Assembly: GCA_949361645.1 (NCBI GenBank)
Contig: OX442422.1
Location: forward strand, 6,729,534-6,793,533
Reading direction: 5' to 3'
Source: Spongilla lacustris
Taxonomy: Eukaryota; Porifera; Demospongiae; Spongillida; Spongillidae
DNA: 64,000 bases
In this document: positions 1-14,000 of the stretch, piece after piece
How positions within the stretch are numbered: the stretch's first letter is position 1
Layout: the number at the start of each line of letters is the position of its first letter
Translations under genes and position numbers: made by a program
The notes under the pieces: generated by a model
The model's input: only the letters and a program-made list of their open reading frames with translations
The model's database searches: none
What the model was told of the DNA's origin: nothing

Positions 1-91
1 TTTGAAAAAGTATACTAATCAGCAGAGTGCACTGATTCTGCTCGTGTACTCTATACCTACCATGTTGGCTGAACTATTGTGCCTACTCCAG

Positions 92-140
92 GGTGGTGAT
101 AGTCCATTACACTATGCTAGGGATAATAATAATAACATGT
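92..140 (+). pseudogene. Truncated ankyrin exon relic
   Basis: A CAG acceptor is followed by an ankyrin start (GGDSPLHYAR). It then runs into an AAT-rich stretch and a TAA, without the helix-loop part or a donor. It looks like a broken duplicate of the neighbouring exons. Confidence 0.5.
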
Positions 141-1739
141 AATGCATATGTACATGTAGTTATATGGGGAGGGAATCTTCACCCACTTATATGTATTCTA
201 CATCATAGTTTTGATGAAAGTTGTACATCTACATGTACATGTATACATTGTACCATCCAATCTGTTGTTCCCATTCCAGGATTTTTATACTCCATTACAT
301 CTTGCTGCAGAGGGAGGTCATACTACTTGTGTGGAACATCTCCTTTCCACTCCTGGTATTGATGTGAACATTAAAGGCAGGGTGAGTTGGTACATGTACA
401 TGTACATACACATTGACTGTTGCTGTATGAATAATGCATCCCATAGCAATTGATATATGTACATGTATGTGCTAATAAAGGTACATGTACATGTACTTGT
501 ACATGTGTCACATTGTGTCCACTGTACCTACATGTACATCATTTTGACTGAACTATTGTACCAACTCCAGCGTAGTAATACTCCTTTGCACCTTGCTGCA
601 ATGGGAGGTCATACTACTTGTGTGGAACATCTCCTTTCCACTCCTGGTATTGATGTGAACGTAAAGGATGGGGTTAGTTGTGCATGTACATGTATATATA
701 AATAATTATATTTATAATTAGATCTGAGTTGGCACACTGAATGTTAGGAGTTGTCGCGATATGAATATTCAGCCTCACTTGGAATACATGTACATGTGCA
801 CATGCATACATGTACTTACCTGTCATGTAGGCCTATATGTTATACCCTTAGCAACTAGTATGAAAGGTCATATTGATTAACAAATGAGCAATTGTTCCTA
901 CTCTAGCACTGGGATATCCCATTTCGAAGGGAAGTGCATGTACATGTACATGTAATACTAACAATTCCTTTCCACTCCTGGTATTGATGTGAACGTTTTT
1001 TAAAAGACCTGCATTTTAAAAGAAAGACCATATTTAATGACCATATGTAAATTGTACCCACCATGTTTATCCTCTCCAGAATGGCAGTACACCATTACAC
1101 TGTGCTGCAAAGGGAGGTCATACTACTTGTGTGGAACATCTCCTTTCCACTCCTGGTATTGATGTGAACATTAAGAATAACGTGAGTTGGTACTGTACAT
1201 GTGTACATGCACATGCATATGCATGGTGGTTATGTGTGTGTGGAAGGGAGCTATTTCCAGAAATTTTGCAAAAATAATTATTGTTTTAAAAGTGTCAAAT
1301 TGATGACCACTCATACTACAATGTATTGCACCCATTTCAGTATGGTACATGTAATTCTCCATTACACCTTGCTACAAGGGAAGGTCATACTGCTTGTGTG
1401 GAACGTTTCCTTTCCACTCCTGGTATTGATGTGAACATTGAGGATAATGTGAGTTTTTTCATTGAATGTTGCTGTATACATAATGTGCATTCATCTACAT
1501 TACGTTAATGGAAACAGTGGGAGGAGGGACATAGACCTCCTGTGTAGAGCTTTGATTAGTACAGTAGGGCAGCCACTTACATTGTGTATGTCCAATCAGG
1601 TAAAAACACTAGCTTCAGTAGCTTGGTGCCATCAACTTGCTCTTGTTCCATAGTCCAACAAGCAGTCAGCTGACCATTACTAGTGATGTAAATGGTGTTT
1701 ATTTGGGGCTCCTGTGTGCGTTTTTTTGTATGTGTTTGA

Positions 1740-1800
<61 letters not shown>

Positions 1801-3002
1801 ACATGTAGGTGCTTGTACTGTTTCTCTTTTTTAAAAGGAGATGTTGCCATTGTATCAGATGATCTTGGAGGGGGCGTGGTTTGGAGTTGAATCATCTGAC
1901 CTGAGGTTGTTATTGACAACCTTTGTGGGGAGAGGGTGGGGTTGTTTACCATGTCCTTGGCAAGGTTTCTAATATTCTGGCTCGTTTTAGTGAGGAGCAG
2001 TAAATATATATATATATGCCTTTGTAGGAGCTACATGTACATGTACATGTACATGTACATGTAGTTTACACGAAGTACATGTAGTAGTTTTGTCTAAGTG
2101 GGAATACATCTACATGCATGTACATGTATGACTCATGTGTTAATTGGAAAAGCCCAATGTCTACGGAGTTGGATTGAGGAATTGGGATCTTGATCATTTA
2201 GGGTTGCCATGTTGCCCTGCGAATAGTGCGGGTTTTGTAGTCTTTGAGGTTGATGTAATGGAGATACATTTATGCTTTCCCATATTAGTCAATGTATTAG
2301 TGCATACACATGCCATTACTTACCTGTTCATTCTCAGCATGTTGGATATTCTCTATGAGAATGGTGATGATGGTATACTGATCCTACATTAGAGTGACAA
2401 CATGGATATGTGGGGTATACATGTATGTGGAAGGGATCTACATGTGTGTCAACCCAAAAAAATGTTTGTCAACATTTCATGCAGTTTTGATGATTATTAA
2501 TGGTCATATTGATGACTGGCCAACCGATATTGCACCCATTTCAGTGTGGTGATTCTCCATTACACCTTGCTGCAATGGAAGGGCATACTACTTGTGTGGA
2601 ATGTCTCCTTTCAACTCCTGGTATTGATGTGAACATTAAAGATATGGTGAGTTTTTCCATTGAATGTTATTTGTCTACATGATGCTTAGCGATTGTATTG
2701 AGAACAGTGTGAGGGACATAGACCGCGGTACAGAGTTTTGTTTTGTACTGTAGGGCAGGCAGTCATGTCCAATAATGTAAAAGCACAAGCTTGGTGCCTG
2801 CAATTTGCTACTGTCACACAATCCAACTTGCAGTCAGCTGATGCCTCAATCCATTCCATGTACAATGTACATGTACATGTACTTGTACCTGTATGCATTT
2901 GCTTGTGCTCTAGCTCCATTAGGAGATGTCATTGAGCTGTACACATTGTGTACGTACATGTACATGTATATGTAGATGATGTACATGTAGATGATCCTCG
3001 TT

Positions 3003-3037
<35 letters not shown>

Positions 3038-6000
3038 GGAGGTAAATAATCTGATCTTATATACATTGTAAATGTGTTATTGACATTTGATGCAACTTCT
3101 GTGCCAAGAGGGTGGTGTGGTTTACCCTACATGTACATGTAGTATCTGGGTTTGTTCTAGGGAGGATTAATAAATACATGTACATGTACATGGAGACAAA
3201 TATACAATGTAGGGCTCATGTGTTAATTGGAGTAGCCCCTGCATTTGGAGTGGGAATGAGGAATTGGGGTCTTGGTCATTTACAATGTACAGATTTAGGG
3301 GTGACAAATATACTGGCCTGTGAACTAGTGGGTGATGTAATGAAAGTACATTATTATATTGGGCAATATATTATTATCTACATAACATTCCTTTCCTGTG
3401 CAGTTTCAGTACATGTGTACATTGTATGTTAAATATTCTCTATGAGAAAGTTGATAGCATACAAATCCAACATGACAGTTTCTATCACTATTGTAAATGT
3501 GGACAAATCAAATCAGGTGACAGTACTAGGTCCATGAGAAATGAAGCAGAGAAATATAATAATGCTGTACAGGTTAGATATACTGATGTTGCACAACCTT
3601 TGACTATGCCAGCACTTATAGGCAACAGCTGCACCTGAAGCAAATTTAGAAAAAGTTGTTTCATGCCTCTTTTAGAGCCATATATAAAAAATTTTGCTCC
3701 ACCATGCACATTCTTTTGCACAGCACATTTTACATGCCACCGTCACTACTTCACATATGGTACACGAAGTACACTGTACAACACATACTGCACATTTTCA
3801 GGGGCTAACGATAAATTTTGCCTACATTTATTTCCTGGAGAATAAAAAACCTAAGCGAAAGCAAAATAAGCTGCTCAAATGATTTGTTTATGCCTTCAAA
3901 CAGTTTGCCATTCATTGCCTCATCTTCAGTTGCATAGTGTGCACAGGTGGGTATACATGTAGTGGTATCCTGCCAAACGAATTACCTTCTATCCTCAGAT
4001 ACACATGTACATGTTGGCTAAGGCCTACATACAAACATGTACATACATGTATACAACTGTAGCATTGGTAGCTCTACTAGCCTTCACTCCCGCATTCGAT
4101 AATTAAGATAAGGGTGTTTGGTGGTGACTGGCATGTCAAAGGCAGCTGATTTTCCCATGCCAGTTGGCTGGTGGATGAGAGTGTTATGGTCTAGAGAAGG
4201 GTCATTCCCAGCTTTTAGTGTCACACTGAGATTGGCTTGATTTTCTTAATGTTTTCATCGGGTAAACCCTAGGCATCCTACGAGGAGTTTAATTTAGCAG
4301 TAACTGGCAAAGTTTATTTTATAAGCGTAATGATAGGGACACAATTAAATGTATGAACAATTTTTGAGGTTCACAGGCTCTGCTGGAGAGCGATGCCTAT
4401 TCATTATAGTAGTAAAAATGATCACTACAACATTTCTACTTGAAGCTTTTGTATCCAAGACCACATTGTAGATTAACCAATTAACACTTTGTTTGATACG
4501 TATACGTTTTCTCTATCACTGTTTGAGGCCTCCTCCATCACCCCAGCCTCTCCTATTTCCTATGTACATGTTTGTGTATTTTCATATGCACAAATACATG
4601 TACATATACCTGCATAAATGTATACATATGTGCACCCCAGTCTTCATACATGTAGTTTGGAGGTCCATGTTGAGGAACATGAGTTACATGTATGTGTGGT
4701 TATAATAGTGCAGCACATTATGCATGCAGGTACATACACAATGTTATATGGAACAAGACAATCCTAAAGTGAAGTCATACATGTATACAATGTATGAGTT
4801 GCAGGGTGATTAGCTTTATGTTCATGTTATTGCTACCTGTACATGTACATGCACATTTATCAATGCATATTGACTGAACAGAGTAGTGATAGACCATTAC
4901 ACTATGCTGCCAAAGGAGGTCATACTGCTTGTGTGGAACATCTTCTTTCCTCTTCTGGTATTGATGTGAACATTACAAATGGGGTGAGTTTATTGCCTAT
5001 GCACATTTGCACATACATTTACATGTACATGTGCCTATTAATAATTAAGTGGCATGGGATCTTATAATAGAGCTACATGTAACTACTTCAAACCTCACCA
5101 AAATGTACATTAAAATGTATATTTACATGCAGTTCTTGTATTGGTTACTATATTATAATTTGCATACATGTAAGGACGCACATGATTTTAACTAAACTGT
5201 AACAAAATTGCACATACATTTAGGAATGAAAAAGTATGTATATGTACATGTACATGTAGCAATGTAGGATTAATTTTAGGTGGCAATTGAATAAGAAATA
5301 AATAGACAAGTGATTTGGAATAATAACATTTATTATACAGACCTACAACAATGTACGTATTGATGATACCATACATGTAATTCAGGCATTCCATTTCCTT
5401 AATTATCAAATATATGTGCAAGTACATATACATTTCCTAGTGAAGAAAGGCAAATGTTCATGCAAAATTGTCCCCTTACAGTAACATATGAAATGAAGCA
5501 CAGTTTTTACAAAATCACACCATACATGTAGATCTAGCTGCATTAGCGTGTTTATACATGTATGCGCTAATTGTAAACATTAATGCTTTATATGGTTATT
5601 GTTATGAAGTATGTTTACATGTTATATTCCAAAGTGAAGAGGGGATACAAAAAAAATCTCTGTCGTCCTTCTTTGTAAATGCAGTGTATAATGCTACAAT
5701 TTTTAAATAATGACATACATGTAATTGATCATATTGCTTATAGGTGTTCAAAATGTGCAGTACCAGCTTGATTTACATGATCGGGCCTTGCAATAAAGGT
5801 TTCAAAACTGCCTGGCCATGAAAGTAGAACTATGTGTTGTTATATTGTTGCAAAGGGAAGCTCAGGTACCTCGCATGAGGACTATGACTCAGAACCTATA
5901 GTCTGCATGTATCCATGCATGTTTGGGTCACATTATATTATTATTGGAGATACATGTATGTAATCGATAGAAAGATATACATTGTATACTGTCGTGGAGG

Positions 6001-6234
6001 AGGCAGTGAGATGCGTGTTATCATGATGCAGCACTTTTTTTTGCCCCCCATTCCCCACAGAGGTGTATGTATGACTATTGCTAAATTTGTACATTGCATA
6101 TGCTCCAGGATGGTGAAACTCCATTACACATTGCTGCAAAGGAAGGTCATGTTACTTGTCTGGAACTTTTCCTTTCCGCTCCTGGTATCAATGTGAATAC
6201 TACATTCCAGACAATTTGTGACCGATCCAGATGA
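92..6234 (+). CDS. Ankyrin-repeat gene A (5' end outside window), one repeat per exon
   Basis: Multi-exon gene made of ankyrin repeats, a fold used for protein-protein binding; partner and location are unknown. Complete exons: 280-381, 571-672, 1080-1181, 1341-1448, 2545-2646, 4882-4983 and terminal 6109-6234. Each internal exon encodes one 34-36-residue repeat with the TPLHLAA..GHT.CVEHLLS core and ends in a GIDVN loop. Each is a multiple of 3, starts after a pyrimidine-rich AG and is followed by GTGAGT (GTTAGT at 673), so all introns are phase 0 and the exons can be joined in any number. The terminal exon reads into TTFQTICDRSR and a TGA at 6232-6234. No start exon is visible, so the gene begins before the window. 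The ankyrin assignment is firm; how many exons are joined in vivo is inferred. Confidence 0.8.
966..996 (+). pseudogene. Ankyrin exon tail fragment
   Basis: About 30 bases match the 3' part of the gene A exons (the STPGIDVN segment). There is no 5' half and no GTGAGT donor. It is a leftover of an exon duplication inside an intron. Confidence 0.5.
1743..1797. repeat. (TG)n microsatellite
   Basis: Uninterrupted TG dinucleotides for about 55 bases inside a gene A intron. It also produces a spurious Thr-His open frame on the minus strand. Confidence 0.95.
2647..4881 (+). other. Long intron of gene A with duplicated blocks
   Basis: No ankyrin exon was found here. It contains a 32-base poly-G run at 3004-3035, many ACATGT words, and blocks resembling sequence around 26.2-27.2 kb and 28.8-29.0 kb. 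One stretch near 3500-3650 has short open frames, but its relatives carry stops, so it is not called as coding. Confidence 0.6.
4984..6108 (+). other. Last intron of gene A
   Basis: AT-rich intron with ACATGT words and no recognisable exon. It ends in the CTCCAG acceptor of the terminal exon. Confidence 0.55.
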
Positions 6235-6580
6235 GGAAGACGAATGGTATCGGTATTAACTTTTTAAAAATGTGTTTGTTTCAAGATAGAAGAATGGTTG
6301 TAGTTAGTTTTTAATGGAAACAAAAACAGTATACACTGCAGTATTATTATTATTATTATTTTTGTATATTAATAATGTTTGGCTTGCCCCCACATTATCC
6401 ACCTATGGAACTTAACAAGTATGCCATGGATCTCAGGCTGCACTGTATCCCTATTAACTATGTGTCGCTTCAAGACAGGAGAGAATGGTTGTTGTTAGAA
6501 TCAGATATTTTTTAACGGAAGGTATAAGCAGTATGCACAGCAGTATCATTATTATTATTATTATTCTTACATGCCAAGAA
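6223..6580. repeat. Duplicated 3' flanking block of gene A
   Basis: The sequence after the terminal exon (near 6223-6365) recurs near 6447-6572 and again after the frameshifted exon copy near 7447-7510. The copies share wording such as AGAATGGTTGT and GAATGGTATC, and the first two end in (ATT)n runs. It looks like a triplicated 3'-UTR-like block. Confidence 0.55.
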
Positions 6581-6879
6581 TGATCAGATGTACATGTACA
6601 TGTATGCAAGGTTGGGCTGGACATGCATTCCATTAGTGGTGGAGGTCTATGGTGGTTGGGGATGTGAAGCCCAAGAATGCTTCTCTAGATTGAGTTAGAG
6701 GCTAGCCATGCAAGTGGGAATATGTGGAACTGAGGCACTGAGCCAAATGTACTGCCTGCTGGCTGTCACACTGATGAGGCAGAATGCAAGAGCCTTTCTC
6801 TTCAGTGCTCCCCTTCATGATTTTGTGTTAAGTCTACCACCTATACTCAAAAGAGTACAACTGCTAACTCAACTCCATC

Positions 6880-7360
6880 ACAAGCCACTTGGTTATCCTT
6901 CCACTTTCCTCCAACTCATTCCCCAAGTCGCATTCTACCCACTCAAATCTCTACCATTCTACCACCAACCTCTACCATTCTACCATCTACTACCACTCAA
7001 GCTCATACCATCACCATACATGTACCTACTACAACTCGAGCTCCTCTTCATCGACTTTCAACCTCTCCTTATCCACCTACCTCACTTTGTCATCATGCTC
7101 CCACCTCTACTATACTTCTCCACCTACTACCTCTACTTATATTATCCACCTACTACATCTATCTATCCACCTTCTACTCGTCATACATGTACATTTACTA
7201 GTACTTCCACTTCTACCTCCACTCTACCATCCATTCTACCACCTACTACTCTACCTACTACTCCACCTCCTCGTCCACCTTTTCTACTACCTACTCCTCA
7301 CTCTACTCATCTACCCTTTCTACCACCCACTCCTACTATCCCATCAACTCTACTACCTCT
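6880..7360 (+). repeat. Polypyrimidine (C/T/A, almost no G) tract
   Basis: About 480 bases composed nearly entirely of C, T and A in CTAC/CCA/TCC motifs on the plus strand, ending directly at the AG before an ankyrin exon copy at 7363. The 220-codon open frame across it follows from the composition (Pro/Thr/Ser/Leu/Tyr only) and is not called as a gene. Confidence 0.75.
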
Positions 7361-7362
7361 AG

Positions 7363-7458
7363 GATGGTGAAACTCCATTACACATTGCTGAAAGGGAGGT
7401 CATGTTACTTGTGTGGAACGTCTCCATTCTACTCCTGGTATTGATGTGGATGATTTGT
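7363..7458 (+). pseudogene. Frameshifted copy of the gene A terminal ankyrin exon
   Basis: It begins like the exon at 6109 (DGETPLHIA) but has lost one base in the alanine-rich helix, so the frame changes and the repeat cannot be read through. The end of the exon is also shortened. It is a duplicate of the terminal exon and its 3' flank. Confidence 0.75.
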
Positions 7459-7892
7459 GATCGATCCAAATGAGGAAGATGAATGGTATCCCTATTAAAT
7501 GTGTTCGATTCAAGAAAAGGGTCTATAGTGCGCTGTGTAAACCTCAACTAGTGCGCGCTGCAAACTTCAAGTAGTGCGTGGCGCAACTGTCTTAGTGCGC
7601 GACCTATCGGGCCACCGGTACCGGCTCTTATCTTGCTTCGGAACGGACCATGATTCATGCAATAGAATTTGCCTCGTTTTCATCCATGAATCCAATGAAT
7701 CTCAAACAGCATGCACGTACGCGTGTAGTTAGGCGTACATGTAACCCATGCCAAGTTACCCAACCTTCGTGTTTAGGCGGAAGGTCTAGGTCTAGGCCTA
7801 GCTATATATTATCACATATAGCCAATATACGTTATCCCCTACGCCCAACTACATGCAACTAAATTTAATCATAACCTGATGGTAGAGAAAGG

Positions 7893-7895
<3 letters not shown>

Positions 7896-7928
<33 letters not shown>
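7896..7928. repeat. Poly-C run (33 bases)
   Basis: Homopolymer of C in the GC-rich stretch upstream of gene B. Confidence 0.95.
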
Positions 7929-7929
<1 letters not shown>

Positions 7930-8070
7930 CCCCTGACATGACATTGTCACATTGACGGTCGGTGGTTGTCAAGTCCACGCTGGTAAGGCACTACGATAAT
8001 AATGCACGTGGTCTGGGTACGAGCTACGTCACAGTTGGGCGTGGTCGCATGATAATTCGCAAACAAAAAG

Positions 8071-11000
8071 ATGAACGAGAACGAGCTGGACACTACGAAC
8101 AAGTCAAAAAGCTTTAGTATGTTAGACTGATTAACAAGTGTGGAAGGGGAATATTATGATGTATTGTTATCGGAGGCGGGATACGCCCCCAAGTTGAGGC
8201 GTATAGCTTTCATTAAAATATAGAGAGGCCTATGTGTAGGAAGGACTTATAAAGTGCACGTGCAGCAGCTTAGTTTACGTAATAGAAATGGGAGGGGTAC
8301 AGACGGGGTGGGCGCGGGAGGAGGCATGGCCCAGCTAGGGCGTATGACCGCGTATCACCGCGTATGGGGGACGCTGTAAGCTCCTCCACCGGGGGTCTGG
8401 GGCGGAGCCCCAGCAGCTTTCAACTTCTGTGTTCAAAAGCGATACGAAATTTGATCACTTTAATAAAAAAAGTAGGCTTGAATCATTTGTATGAAAAGAA
8501 TGCAATTATGTGATCAAAGTCAATCGGTTGACAGAAATGTTCCAAAATCTCTGCGACTCGAACCTTTTATAAACTCATTCTCTATTTCAATCAAACTGAG
8601 CTGATCTGCAAGATGGTAGTAAATATGCAGAAACAAAAATGCTCGTAGTTAGTGAGGATTAGCGGCAGGTAAGCTCTCTGATGCTGTAATTTCGGTATAG
8701 CTGAGCCATCGCAGCCATTTAACATGGCATCTGCAAATAGATTGTGGGAGTATATCTGTCACGCCGTCCGAGCTAGCACGTAGCGCAATTGCTTTTCAAT
8801 ATCAACCAAAGCTATACTAGTTACTGTTCAATTGCAAAAATGTATGCACTTACACAAAAATGTACATATACATGCATGTATATCCATGTATAATACCCGG
8901 GACCCTCGAGATATACATTGTAGAGCGGCTATTGTACATTACATACATGTACTTGAGCTTTTACGACATGGCAATCGTTATTAAAAAAAAAAAAAAAGAT
9001 CCACAGAAAAGTGTAGCGGCCATGGCCGCTACGGCCGCTATACAGTTCCTACGCCACTTTATTTATTATATTCAACTGAGCTGTCGCATTCACATACATG
9101 TACAAATGTATATGTGTGGTCTTACACTTCTCTCGTATAGTAGATGGAGAACAGGAGCTTCGAAATGCTGCAGAGAAGGGTGACGTTAGTGAAGTCAGGA
9201 GGTTGATAAAAAGTGTATCTGCAAATTTAACTGGCATGGTGAGCTATTTGTATATGTGCTGTGTATGTGTGTACTCTGCTTAGAAATACAAGTTATGAAC
9301 GGGAGCAAAAAAAACTCATGTGTACAAGGAGCACTCTTTACAAATGGACGAGCTCTCTGATTATATATATTTCCAAGTACCCGGCCCCAAATTTCCCTGC
9401 GTTTCACGTGGATGCGGTGTTAAGGTTTTGCAGTGCTTAGACTTAACAGCTACTTTTGTAATGAACAATATAGGTGCTTCTTTAGTCTATATTAAAGGTC
9501 ACCTTCATCCTTGCCCCCTCCCTTCTAGAAATGCTGTGGGTACCAAACTCTTTTTTTACCACTTACTCTCATCTTTCCACTCCTTCACTCCACCTCCACC
9601 CTTCCTTCCCTCTCTTACTCCTCACCTTTTCATGCGTATCCTGTTAATGATAACATTTGTATTACAGGGCAAAAGTCTATTGTGGATTGCAAGCTTTAAT
9701 GGACATCTTGAGGTAGTGAAGACGCTCATTGAAGCTGGAGCTAATGTTAATCAGGCTTATAAGGTAGTCATGTACATGTATTTGATGTCAGTTTATTTTC
9801 CCTCCCTGTCCCTCCCTCCCTCTTTTATAGTCCTTACCTCTGTAACCTCTAGTCTTCTCCTTGAACATTTTCTTTAGTATATGCCTTTAGTATATATTGG
9901 TACATGTATGATTTTATGTGCGTTTGATTAGTTGTATTCTTGTTTCTTACCAGGATAATATAACTCCATTGTATGTAGCATGTCAGGAGGGTCATCATGA
10001 TGTAGTCCAGACCTTGTTGGGAGCAGGTGCTGATGTAAATATATCAACATCTGATGTAAGTCATGCATATGGTGCATATTTCCACACCAATACTCCCCAC
10101 ACCCTTCCTTTCCTATTTTACATGTACGTGTTATCACCTTGTCATGTCTAGCTTAGTTATGCATTACAGGGTAGGAGTTCATTGGGGACAGCTAGCTTTA
10201 AAGGACGTCTTGAGGTAGTGAAGACACTCATCAAATATGGAGCTAGTGTTAACCAGGCTAGTAAGGTCAGTTTATGTTCAATGTGGCTATTTCAGTTTAC
10301 GATTTACATGTGCAGCTGTACAGTAGACCAGGAGTTTACCTCCATTGTGTTTTGTCTATGCCATTAAACCATGTTCCAACTGGCACACCCTTGTGCATGC
10401 CTTAGTACATACAAGTACAGTTTATAAAGTATGTTATCTATGTACATGTATGAAGTTTTGAAGCATTATCCTTCCGTGTCTCCAGCCATTTCCCTCTTCA
10501 ACATAACCATACCTCATCCCTTCCATATGCCTATGAGTATACATTTGTATACAGTTGGTTCTAATTATGTGAAACAAGAGTGTGGATTCATTTTGTTCCT
10601 TACGTAGAAAAATGTAACTCCATTGAATGTGGCATGTCAGAAGGGTCATCAAGATGTAGTGCAGACCTTGTTGGGAGCAGGTGCTGATGTGAATATACCA
10701 ACATCTATTGTAAGTGATGTGATGCTTTTAAATTTGTGCACTGAATGATATGACCATAATCTAAACACAGAATGGGTCCATTTTCATGTGCTATAACTTT
10801 CTAGATGTACATGTCCATGCCCTGACCATGCACTCCTACTTTAAATTTTTAAAATGATTGTCAGATGTCTGTCTTCAATGTGTCCATTAATGATAACTAT
10901 GTGAAAGTTTATGGGGTGTAGAAAGGAAGGGATAGCAAAACATTTCCATATTCAGCAAACATAAATGTTAGGCCATTCTACAAAGTGACAAATATAGAAA

Positions 11001-14000
11001 ATGGGCATCTCCATTACCTTGCTAATGCTTTCCTTGAAATTTTATATGTACACAGAATGAGTTTTTATTTACATGTATCTTTTTGCATTACGATTCATAC
11101 ATGTACATGACTTTTAGTGCACTAAGATTCTTACTTTTTACATGTACATTTTGGTCAGTTTGTGTGCAGTACCTCAACTAAGTACACATGTATATTGAAA
11201 AACTCTTCCATGGTCTTGTAGCCTATACTACATAGTGCGTACCTTATCACCTTGTATGAAAGCTAAGACTTGTCCTCATGTCCCACCTTTCCTATTCCTG
11301 TCTCTACAATGACCCCTATATGTTTCAACCACTTCCTATCATCCTTTCACTCCTTCACTCCACCTCTACTCTTCCTTTCCTCCGCTCACCTTGTCATGAC
11401 TAGACAGGTAATGATGGCATTTGTATTACAGGGTAGGAGTCCGTTGCTTACAGCTAGCTGGAGTGGACATCTTTCAATAGTAAAGACACTCATTGAAGCT
11501 GGATCTACTGTTAATCAAGCTGATAAGGTTGGTTTACATGTATGAACTGTCAGTTTTTCTCTCTCTCCTCCCTCCCTCCTTTACTCTCCTTACTTCTTTA
11601 CCTCTCATCCTTGTAAAAAAATTTCTTCGATATGCCTGTAGTGTACATTTGCATACATTTGGTCCACAATATGTTAAATTTCGTCTTACATATACACTAA
11701 AACAATATATTAGGTACTACTATAGTCCATATAATGTCATATGGCCACCATTTGTTATGCTTACATGTAGTTTTATGTGTTTATCAATGCCTCTCACCTT
11801 CATCCTGGCCCCCTCCCATCTGGAAATGCTGGGGTTGCCCACACATGTACATGTACACCTTGACCACTCTTTTTTACCACTACATGTAGTACCTCTCCTC
11901 TCTGCACTCCGTCACTCCGCCTCCACCCTTCCTTCCCATTCTTACTCTTCACCTTATCATACATTTGTGTATGTGCTGTCAGTTTTATTCTTCCTTCCTC
12001 CTCCCTTGTTCCCTATCATAGTGTACTTACCTCTCCATGAACGTTTTTATGAGCCCTGCCACAGTATTATTATCACTAATTACACATATGTGCAATGGCA
12101 TCAAAGCGAAAAATTTGTGAATTATCGCACAAAGTGGAGAGGCAACAACAGCCTACTTTGTTCATATATCTTGTAGTGGATCTTGCGATCTAATGTGAAT
12201 TAATCAGAAAAATTGATGGGAATTAAATGCTTCAATATTACATGTATGTAGCATATTGCTGCATGGACACGAAACAGTGCTACACTGTAAAGGGGGGAAA
12301 TGTAGAGGATTGCAATGTGTGGTGTTATCATGTTATGATCAGTACATAGACGTCAACCTCAATCAATCCTAGTGGGCTTCCTTTTTCCTGTGGATCTTAC
12401 ATATTTATTTACAATTACACCTTGCTGCAATCAAAGGACATGCATTGGTTCCTTTAATGTGAAAGTGTGTGAATAATACAGATGCATGTCCTACATGTAC
12501 ATGATAATTTAATAGGGTTGATTTTGCTGGACACTGTACCAAATATCAGATTTGGTCTTTTGTGATTAGCCTGCAAGTAAGAATTGTTATATTCGTTATT
12601 CCTTTCTTTCTTACCAGGACAATATGATTCCATTGTATGTGGCATGTCAGAAGGGTCATCATGATGTAGTGCAGACCTTGTTGGGAGCAGGAGCTGATGT
12701 GAATATATCAAGATATGATGTAAGTCCATTGTGGACTGCTACCTATAATGGACATCTTGAGGTAGTGAAGACACTCATTGAAGCAGGAGCTAATGTCAAT
12801 CAGGCTAATAAGGTACTGTACATGTTTTTGCTGTCAGTTTTTCCCCTCCCTCCCTCCCTCCATCCCTCCCTCCCTCTTTTATTGACCTTGCGGTAACACC
12901 TCTGTAACCTATAGTCTCCACCTTGATCATTTTCTAGTGTAACCTGTGCAGCTGTTCTAGATTGAAACGTGCGCACCAAGCTTTATGCGCTGCCTTGCTC
13001 ACAGCTCGGTTCAATTTAACAATTGCATGTTAACTGTCACAAAGCAGACGCTCACATTTATTTATAGGATCCCTAGATAATAATTGTACCAAACTAGAGT
13101 TGGGAGGACTCTCATTTAAATTCACTGTCTCACTTTTGGCATTCCTCCCATCATGTAGCTCTCTTATTTCGTTCCCGTGAAGGCATCTTGAAATTTATTA
13201 TAAACAACTTTGCTAGCCAAAAGTGATGCAATGTTACAATGTTTCCTACATGTACATGTAAATCAATTACATTGTGAGTATAAAAAATTCAATAATTCAA
13301 TTTTGAATTACTTCTAAAAGGAAGTAGTTACAATTTGCAGCTTTTAACTAACCACCACCAATCCTACATTTATTAACATTAATGATTTGAAATGAATAGG
13401 GTCATGGAACTATTACCAATATAACCATTCAATATTAAAATTTCACCACTGGCATGTATTTTGCCATTCCAACTTTTTTACAGTTATTAATCAATTAACC
13501 GCTTGTGGTTAATTTATATACAATACTTACACTTTCATGTATGTGTTTAGTTCTGAAGTGTTGAAGCATTATCCTTGCATGTCTCCAGCCATTTCCCTAT
13601 TCAACATAACCATACTTCATTTTAAAAGTATACATTTGTATACATTTGTATAAAGTTGGTCCTAGTTATGTGAATCAAGAGAGTTTCATTTGTTTTGTTT
13701 CTTACGTAGAATCAAACTCCATTGTATGTGGCATGTCAGAAGGGTTATCATGATGTAGTGCAGAGCTTGTTGGGAGCAGGAGCTGATGTGAATATACCAA
13801 CATCTACTGTAAGTGATGTGATACATTCAGAACTGTGCACTGAATGTTATGACCATAATCTAAACAAACCATGGGTGCACCATTATGTTTTGTGACTTTC
13901 TAGACATACATGTACTGTAACATGTTCTTACCACTCCTACTTAAACTTTTGGAAATGAATGTCAGACATCTGTATTCAATGTGTCCATAAATGGTAGGAC

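Noticed and set aside
1577..1952. Minus-strand frames with Thr-His repeats
   Set aside because: Produced by the TG microsatellite.
6708..7370. 220-codon open frame rich in Pro, Thr, Ser, Leu and Tyr
   Set aside because: It follows from a G-free C/T/A tract: the overlapping frame is open too, and no domain is present.
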